DNA of 28,213 bases from JADHLK01 sp038131695. GTDB taxonomy: Bacteria > Pseudomonadota > Alphaproteobacteria > Puniceispirillales > Puniceispirillaceae. Both the position numbers and the translations under genes were made by a program. Every line of letters starts with the position of its first letter. Within the stretch, counting starts at the first letter, position 1. The notes beneath the pieces were generated by a model. The model did not search any database and had not been told where the DNA came from. It was given only the letters and a program-made list of their open reading frames with translations. Positions 24,732 through 28,213 of the stretch are shown piece by piece. The DNA lies in assembly GCA_038131695.1 (NCBI GenBank), contig JAYPQA010000079.1:1-28213 (forward strand), in the 5' to 3' direction.

Positions 24732-25994
24732 TCAGCCTTTCAGATATTTGCGCGGGTCAGCGATGCAGCCCTCTATCGCCGCGGCGGCCACAGCCGCTGC
24801 ATTGACGATATAAATCTCTGAATCAGGGCTGCCCATGCGGCCGCGCACATTCAAGGTGCCGGTGGAGACAGCCGCCTGCCCCTCGCGCATCACCCCCATG
24901 CGGCCAAAACAATAATCGCAGGAAGAAGAGGTAACATAGGCCCCGGCCGCGATCAGCGTTGCCAATGTGCCCTCGCGGGCGGCCTGCTCCATGATCGATT
25001 GGCTGGTTGGAACCACATGCAGCTGAAAGCCCGGCTTTATCTGCCGCCCCTCCAGCACCTCGGCAGCCATGCGCAAATCTTCCAGCCGCCCGGACGCACA
25101 GGAACCCAGATAGCCCAAATGAATTTCAGTGCCGGTAAAATCAGCCAAATCGCGGGTATTGGCCGGATTTGGCGGTATCACCACAATCGGGGCCAGATCA
25201 GAAAGGTCAATATCATGCACCGCCGCATAGCTGGCATCGGCATCTGAGACCTGCACCTCCAGATCCAGCCGGGCCCGCGGCAAGGCATAATCCAGCGCCG
25301 CTTGATCGGGGTTGATAATGGCGGTGATCGCGCCGGTGAACATGGCAAGGCAGGTGATCGTCTGCCGCCCTTCCAGAGAGAGCTGCTGCAGGGCCGGGCC
25401 GCCCAGCTCCATCACCGTGCCGCGACAGCCGGATGGGCCGACCACCCGCACAATATGGTGAAAAATATCACGCGCCGTCACCCCGGGCTGGACGCGGCCA
25501 TTCAGATTGATGCGCGTCGTGGCCGGCACTTTCAGCTTGATATATTCCTTAACAAAGGCTTCCAGCAAATGCCGCCGCACACCGATCGCCAGCGTGCCGT
25601 AAGTGCCCAGCTGCGAGATATGCCCGTCAAAATGCACCGCAAAAGCGGCTGGCGTTGCATAGCCCAGCTCAGCCGCCACCTGATGGCCTATGCCCATCCG
25701 CTCATAGACCGGCACCTTGTTTTTCGCCCCCCAGTCGCGGGTATTTTGATGCAATTCTTCCTCATGCGGGGCCACCGCCGGGACCATGTGATCGATGAAC
25801 AGGGCGAATCGCTCCGGGTCGGTTACCCGGTCGATGCCGAACTCCTCTTCCATCTGCTTGAAAATCACATCCGTATAGCCCGGAAAATCATAGGCAATGA
25901 CAAAATCAGGCCGGACTTCAATCTCCTGTCCGGCGTGCACCGCCTCCAAACCTGCGGCCCGGGCCAAAATTTTTTCTGCTATCGTATGTCCCAA
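24732..25994 (-). CDS. Aconitase-family large subunit, LeuC/DmdA-like hydratase
   Basis: The 420-residue protein has the three 4Fe-4S ligands in the family order: Cys299 in LGSCASGR (family GSCTNGR) and Cys359/Cys362 in SSSCDYCFG. Other family landmarks are VRPDFVIAYDF near the N-terminus, MVPAVAPH, HFDGHISQLGTYGTLAIGV, the substrate loop KVPATTRINLNGRVQPGVTARD, and MELGGPALQQLSLEGRQTI. Length matches LeuC of the bacterial and archaeal short type. With the adjacent small subunit it should hydrate or dehydrate a hydroxy-di- or tri-carboxylate. The Ala-Ser in place of Thr-Asn after the first cysteine, and the position beside a C-C lyase with no leuA or leuB, argue against leucine synthesis. It starts 47 bases after iclR. 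Confidence 0.86.
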   Translation of the reverse strand: MGHTIAEKILARAAGLEAVHAGQEIEVRPDFVIAYDFPGYTDVIFKQMEEEFGIDRVTDPERFALFIDHMVPAVAPHEEELHQNTRDWGAKNKVPVYERMGIGHQVAAELGYATPAAFAVHFDGHISQLGTYGTLAIGVRRHLLEAFVKEYIKLKVPATTRINLNGRVQPGVTARDIFHHIVRVVGPSGCRGTVMELGGPALQQLSLEGRQTITCLAMFTGAITAIINPDQAALDYALPRARLDLEVQVSDADASYAAVHDIDLSDLAPIVVIPPNPANTRDLADFTGTEIHLGYLGSCASGRLEDLRMAAEVLEGRQIKPGFQLHVVPTSQSIMEQAAREGTLATLIAAGAYVTSSSCDYCFGRMGVMREGQAAVSTGTLNVRGRMGSPDSEIYIVNAAAVAAAAIEGCIADPRKYLKG

Positions 25995-26041
25995 ACTTCC
26001 CTACCCTTCAGCTTCCAGATTTCAGAAGATTCAAAAATTAG

Positions 26042-26893
26042 TCAAGATTGAAAATTAATTTCGCCTGATGAAACAGGCGGATTGATCTTGCTGACCTGGC
26101 GGGTCATCTCACCAAGCGAGTGGCGCAGGATCCGGCGCAGCTCGGCCTGCCTTTCCCCTTCAAAATAGGGGCTCAGCCCGGCGATGGAGACAGCGGCCAG
26201 AAGCTCCCCCTGTTCGTTATAAAGGGGCATACCAAGGGCAGACAGGCCGAGCGCGACATCATCCATGCTGAGGGCATAGCCCTGTTTGATAATCTTGATA
26301 ATCTCGCGTTCCAGCTGCTGGGGTGTGCAGATGCTTTTCGGGGTGAGGGCTTTCATCTCGCCGGCAAACAGCTGCTGGCGGCGATCCGTGGAAAGATGCG
26401 CCAGCAGGATTTTTGGCCCGGCCCCGCAATGCAGCGGCATCCCGCCACCTTCTGACCACCAGCGCACATCAATCGCCTGTTCGCTCAGGAAACGGGCCAG
26501 GCAAATCGCCTCTGTCTGGCCGGCTATGCTGAGATAGACCGTCATGCCGCTATCCTTGGCCAGCTGTTGCAGATTTGCCCCGATCAATTCCTGCAGCGTG
26601 ATTCGCCCGGGAATGGAGCTGGTCAGCTCCAGCACCCGGTAGGACAGGGAATAAAGCCCCTTTTGGTATTTCTGCCAGACCAGCCCCTCATCGCGCAATG
26701 TTATCAGGATGCGGCGGGTGGTGCCGGCATCCAGCCCGGCCAGCTTGGAAATCTCTCCCAGAGTCAGGAAAGGCTGCTTGGCCGAGAAGGTGCGAAGGAT
26801 GGCCACCGCGCGCGAAACCGAGCGCACCCGCGCCAGGCTGCGGCCATCCCGGTTGCTGTGCGGCTTGTCCGGCCCGTTTTCACTCTCCGTCAA
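26042..26893 (-). CDS. IclR family transcriptional regulator
   Basis: The 283-residue regulator has an N-terminal winged helix (about 24-85; RVRSVSRAVAILRTF, LTLGEISKLAGLDAGTTRRILITLRDEGLV). The effector domain spans about 95-270, including GMTVYLSIAGQTEAICL, LHCGAGPKILLA and YALSMDDVALGLSALGMPLY. The start is a TTG at 26893 with GGAGAG 5-10 bases upstream. It is first in the minus-strand catabolic operon and divergent from the TRAP receptor gene. IclR regulators bind carboxylates or aromatic intermediates, so it is the probable regulator of both; autoregulation is an inference. Confidence 0.9.
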   Translation of the reverse strand: MTESENGPDKPHSNRDGRSLARVRSVSRAVAILRTFSAKQPFLTLGEISKLAGLDAGTTRRILITLRDEGLVWQKYQKGLYSLSYRVLELTSSIPGRITLQELIGANLQQLAKDSGMTVYLSIAGQTEAICLARFLSEQAIDVRWWSEGGGMPLHCGAGPKILLAHLSTDRRQQLFAGEMKALTPKSICTPQQLEREIIKIIKQGYALSMDDVALGLSALGMPLYNEQGELLAAVSIAGLSPYFEGERQAELRRILRHSLGEMTRQVSKINPPVSSGEINFQS

Positions 26894-26975
26894 TTCTGCT
26901 CTCCGCTGCTGCTGCCTGTGTCTGGTATCTGTGCCGTGATTCAGCCCGCCGCGATGTGGCTGCTGTATATTTCAT

Positions 26976-27017
26976 AGAGTAAAATAGGAAATGATTGTTG
27001 ACAATGACATTATCATT
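26976..27017. promoter_or_regulatory. Divergent promoter/operator region between iclR and dctP
   Basis: TTGACA (26998-27003) faces dctP. On the opposite strand the overlapping TTGTCA (27004-26999), a 17-base spacer and TACTCT (26981-26976) form a candidate iclR-operon promoter. No good -10 box for dctP is seen at 16-18 bases. An inverted repeat AATGAT (26990-26995) and ATCATT (27012-27017) flanks the shared -35 area, and a smaller TTGT-TG-ACAA dyad (26995-27004) sits inside it. It is a plausible IclR operator. The rest of the 172-base gap shows no gene. Confidence 0.45.
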
Positions 27018-27065
27018 CGCTGAAACTTTAGCAACATATTCCTTGTTGTAACTTCGGAGGTGGAA

Positions 27066-28145
27066 TTGAAAAAACTGTTAGCATCGGCGTTGGCCTTGTC
27101 ATGTATCATGATTTTGCCAACCCTTACGGTCGGTCTCAATGATGCTGAGGCGGCCACCAGAGAATTGAGCTATGGCGAATTCGGCCCGAATCGCGGCACC
27201 CGCGCGGGTGCGCTGAAATGGCTGGATCAGGAAATGCGCAAGCGCAGCAATAATGAGCTGGGCCTGAATATCACCTGGGGCGGTGCGCTGCTGGGTGCCA
27301 AGACAGCTGCCCAAGGTCTGGCAGACGGGGTCGCTGACATGGCCTCTATCGTGCCGGTCTATGCGCCGGGCACGCTGGTTGCCTATGAGGTTGTGGATAC
27401 GGTTCAGTTTGGTGATGAATGGGTGGGCATGATGGCCACCTATGATTTCATGACCACAGACAAGACCGCGCTGGATGAGCAGGCCAAGGCCGGTATCAAA
27501 TATTTCGGCAATTATACAACCGGCCCGACCCAGCTGCTGACCAAGGATACACCGGTAACCACCAAGGCTGATCTGAATGGCAAGACTATCCGGGCGACCG
27601 GCGCGTTTGTGCCGGCGATGAAGGCGGCCGGGGCCTCTACCGTTTCTGTGTCCCAGCCAAAGGTCTATGAAGCCATTTCCAACGGCTCGGTTGACGGGTC
27701 CACCACCTATTTTTATGTGGTCAAGGCCTATAAGCAGTATGAGGTGGCCAAATATATCACCGAGCTGAATATGGGTCAGGTGCTGGCTTTTGGTGTGGCG
27801 ATGAATGCCAATACCTATAACAGCCTGTCTTCGGCGCATCAGAAGCTGATGGATGAGCTGGGCCGTGACTTCACCGTCTATATGGCAGAGCAGATGTTCT
27901 ATTCCCGCACGGATGTGAAAAAAGAACTGCAGGATGGCATTGACGGCCATAAGGTCACCGTTGTCCAGCCGAGCAAGGCGATGCGTGATGAAATGGTCAA
28001 AATCGCGGATGCCGATGTGACCAAATGGATGGAAAAGGCTGCCAAAAAAGGCATGGATGGCGATGCGGTTCTGGGCTCCTATAAGAGCCTGATCGCCAAA
28101 TATTCCAAAGAGCGGGATGCCAAGGGTTACCCCTGGCAGCGCTAG
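27066..28145 (+). CDS. dctP: TRAP transporter substrate-binding protein (DctP family)
   Basis: I choose the TTG at 27066 because GGAGG lies 5 bases upstream (27056-27060). This gives 359 residues starting MKKLLASALALS, a Sec signal peptide likely cleaved after the AEA near residue 29. Mature DctP landmarks include FGPNRGTRAGALKW, GALLGAKTAAQGLADGVADMA, NGKTIRATGAF with the conserved carboxylate-binding arginine, and NGSVDGSTTYFYVVKAYKQYE. The protein is periplasmic and delivers an organic acid to a DctQM permease, which must lie beyond the right edge. Divergence from the iclR catabolic operon suggests its ligand is the operon's substrate. The hairpin right after the stop would fit higher expression of the receptor than of the permease. 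Confidence 0.9.
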   Translation: MKKLLASALALSCIMILPTLTVGLNDAEAATRELSYGEFGPNRGTRAGALKWLDQEMRKRSNNELGLNITWGGALLGAKTAAQGLADGVADMASIVPVYAPGTLVAYEVVDTVQFGDEWVGMMATYDFMTTDKTALDEQAKAGIKYFGNYTTGPTQLLTKDTPVTTKADLNGKTIRATGAFVPAMKAAGASTVSVSQPKVYEAISNGSVDGSTTYFYVVKAYKQYEVAKYITELNMGQVLAFGVAMNANTYNSLSSAHQKLMDELGRDFTVYMAEQMFYSRTDVKKELQDGIDGHKVTVVQPSKAMRDEMVKIADADVTKWMEKAAKKGMDGDAVLGSYKSLIAKYSKERDAKGYPWQR

Positions 28146-28168
28146 GGTCGCTTGCGAGCGATACTTCA

Positions 28169-28203
28169 ACCAGGGCGGGCTTGCACCGCCCTGGTGTTGT
28201 TTC
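28169..28203 (+). terminator. Terminator or attenuating hairpin after dctP
   Basis: ACCAGGGCGG (28169-28178) and CCGCCCTGGT (28186-28195) form a perfect 10-bp stem with a 7-base loop, followed by GTTGTTTC. It begins 24 bases past the dctP stop. It may end the transcript or partly attenuate read-through into permease genes outside the window. Confidence 0.7.
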
Positions 28204-28213
28204 TAGACTATAA

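Noticed and set aside
24205..25994. Annotation as leucine-biosynthesis isopropylmalate isomerase (leuCD)
   Set aside because: No leuA or leuB is near, the genes are embedded in a catabolic operon with a lyase, and the small subunit lacks the GSSREH loop.
27099..28169. Minus-strand open frame of 356 codons opposite dctP
   Set aside because: It mirrors a clear DctP gene with signal peptide and ribosome binding site; the antisense product has no recognisable domain.

Overview
The window reads as chromosomal DNA of an alphaproteobacterium. The evidence is the gene order (TIGR02300-type FYDLN protein, aroA, cmk, rpsA, ihfB, lapA, trpF, trpB, trpA, accD, folC; and RNase D, lptC, lptA, lptB), an Irr-like Fur-family regulator, and several TTG starts. 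A marine heterotroph related to the SAR116 or Rhodospirillales lineages would fit, but that placement is only an inference. I see no phage, insertion sequence, CRISPR array or plasmid function.

Layout. (1) 1-2851, minus strand: an iron/peroxide module made of an Irr/Fur-type regulator, a rubrerythrin, a heterodisulfide-reductase-like Fe-S oxidoreductase and a DUF3501 protein. A near-perfect iron control element lies just upstream of a TTGACA box in front of the rubrerythrin. (2) 2995-6537, plus strand: a nitroreductase, a short RNase D, and the LptC-LptA-LptB lipopolysaccharide export genes. (3) 6615-7264, minus strand: tRNA-Ala(GGC) and the FYDLN acidic protein. (4) 7489-17269, plus strand: a housekeeping run for chorismate, CMP phosphorylation, translation, nucleoid, tryptophan, malonyl-CoA and folate functions. 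(5) trxA on the minus strand at 17293-17619. (6) 17766-26893, minus strand: a compact eight-gene catabolic operon. In transcription order it holds an IclR regulator, an aconitase-type large subunit, a swivel-type small subunit, an isocitrate-lyase/PEP-mutase superfamily lyase, an acyl-CoA dehydrogenase, an APH-type kinase, an acyl-CoA ligase and an M29/NicX-like metalloprotein. (7) 27066-28145, plus strand: a divergent TRAP solute receptor (DctP), followed by a hairpin at the window edge.

The operon in (6) is the most interesting part. The ligase, kinase and dehydrogenase match the logic of levulinate LvaE/LvaA/LvaC and of human ACAD10/11: activate a 4-hydroxy acid to its CoA ester, phosphorylate the hydroxyl, then eliminate phosphate to give an enoyl-CoA. 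The hydratase pair plus lyase match the logic of dimethylmaleate hydratase plus 2,3-dimethylmalate lyase: hydrate a substituted maleate, then split it to an alpha-keto acid and a carboxylate. These two modules sit together with a metalloprotein whose usual carboxylate metal ligands appear to be histidines, with a swivel subunit lacking the GSSREH active-site motif, and with a divergent carboxylate receptor. Together they suggest an undescribed route for a hydroxylated or branched carboxylic acid.

Sequence quality caveat. Several normally intact genes (rubrerythrin, irr, aroA, rpsA, trpB, and the acyl-CoA dehydrogenase) carry one-base indels. The bases lost or gained are often in short homopolymers, and correcting them restores full-length proteins of the expected length. 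I treat these as probable sequencing or consensus errors rather than pseudogenes.
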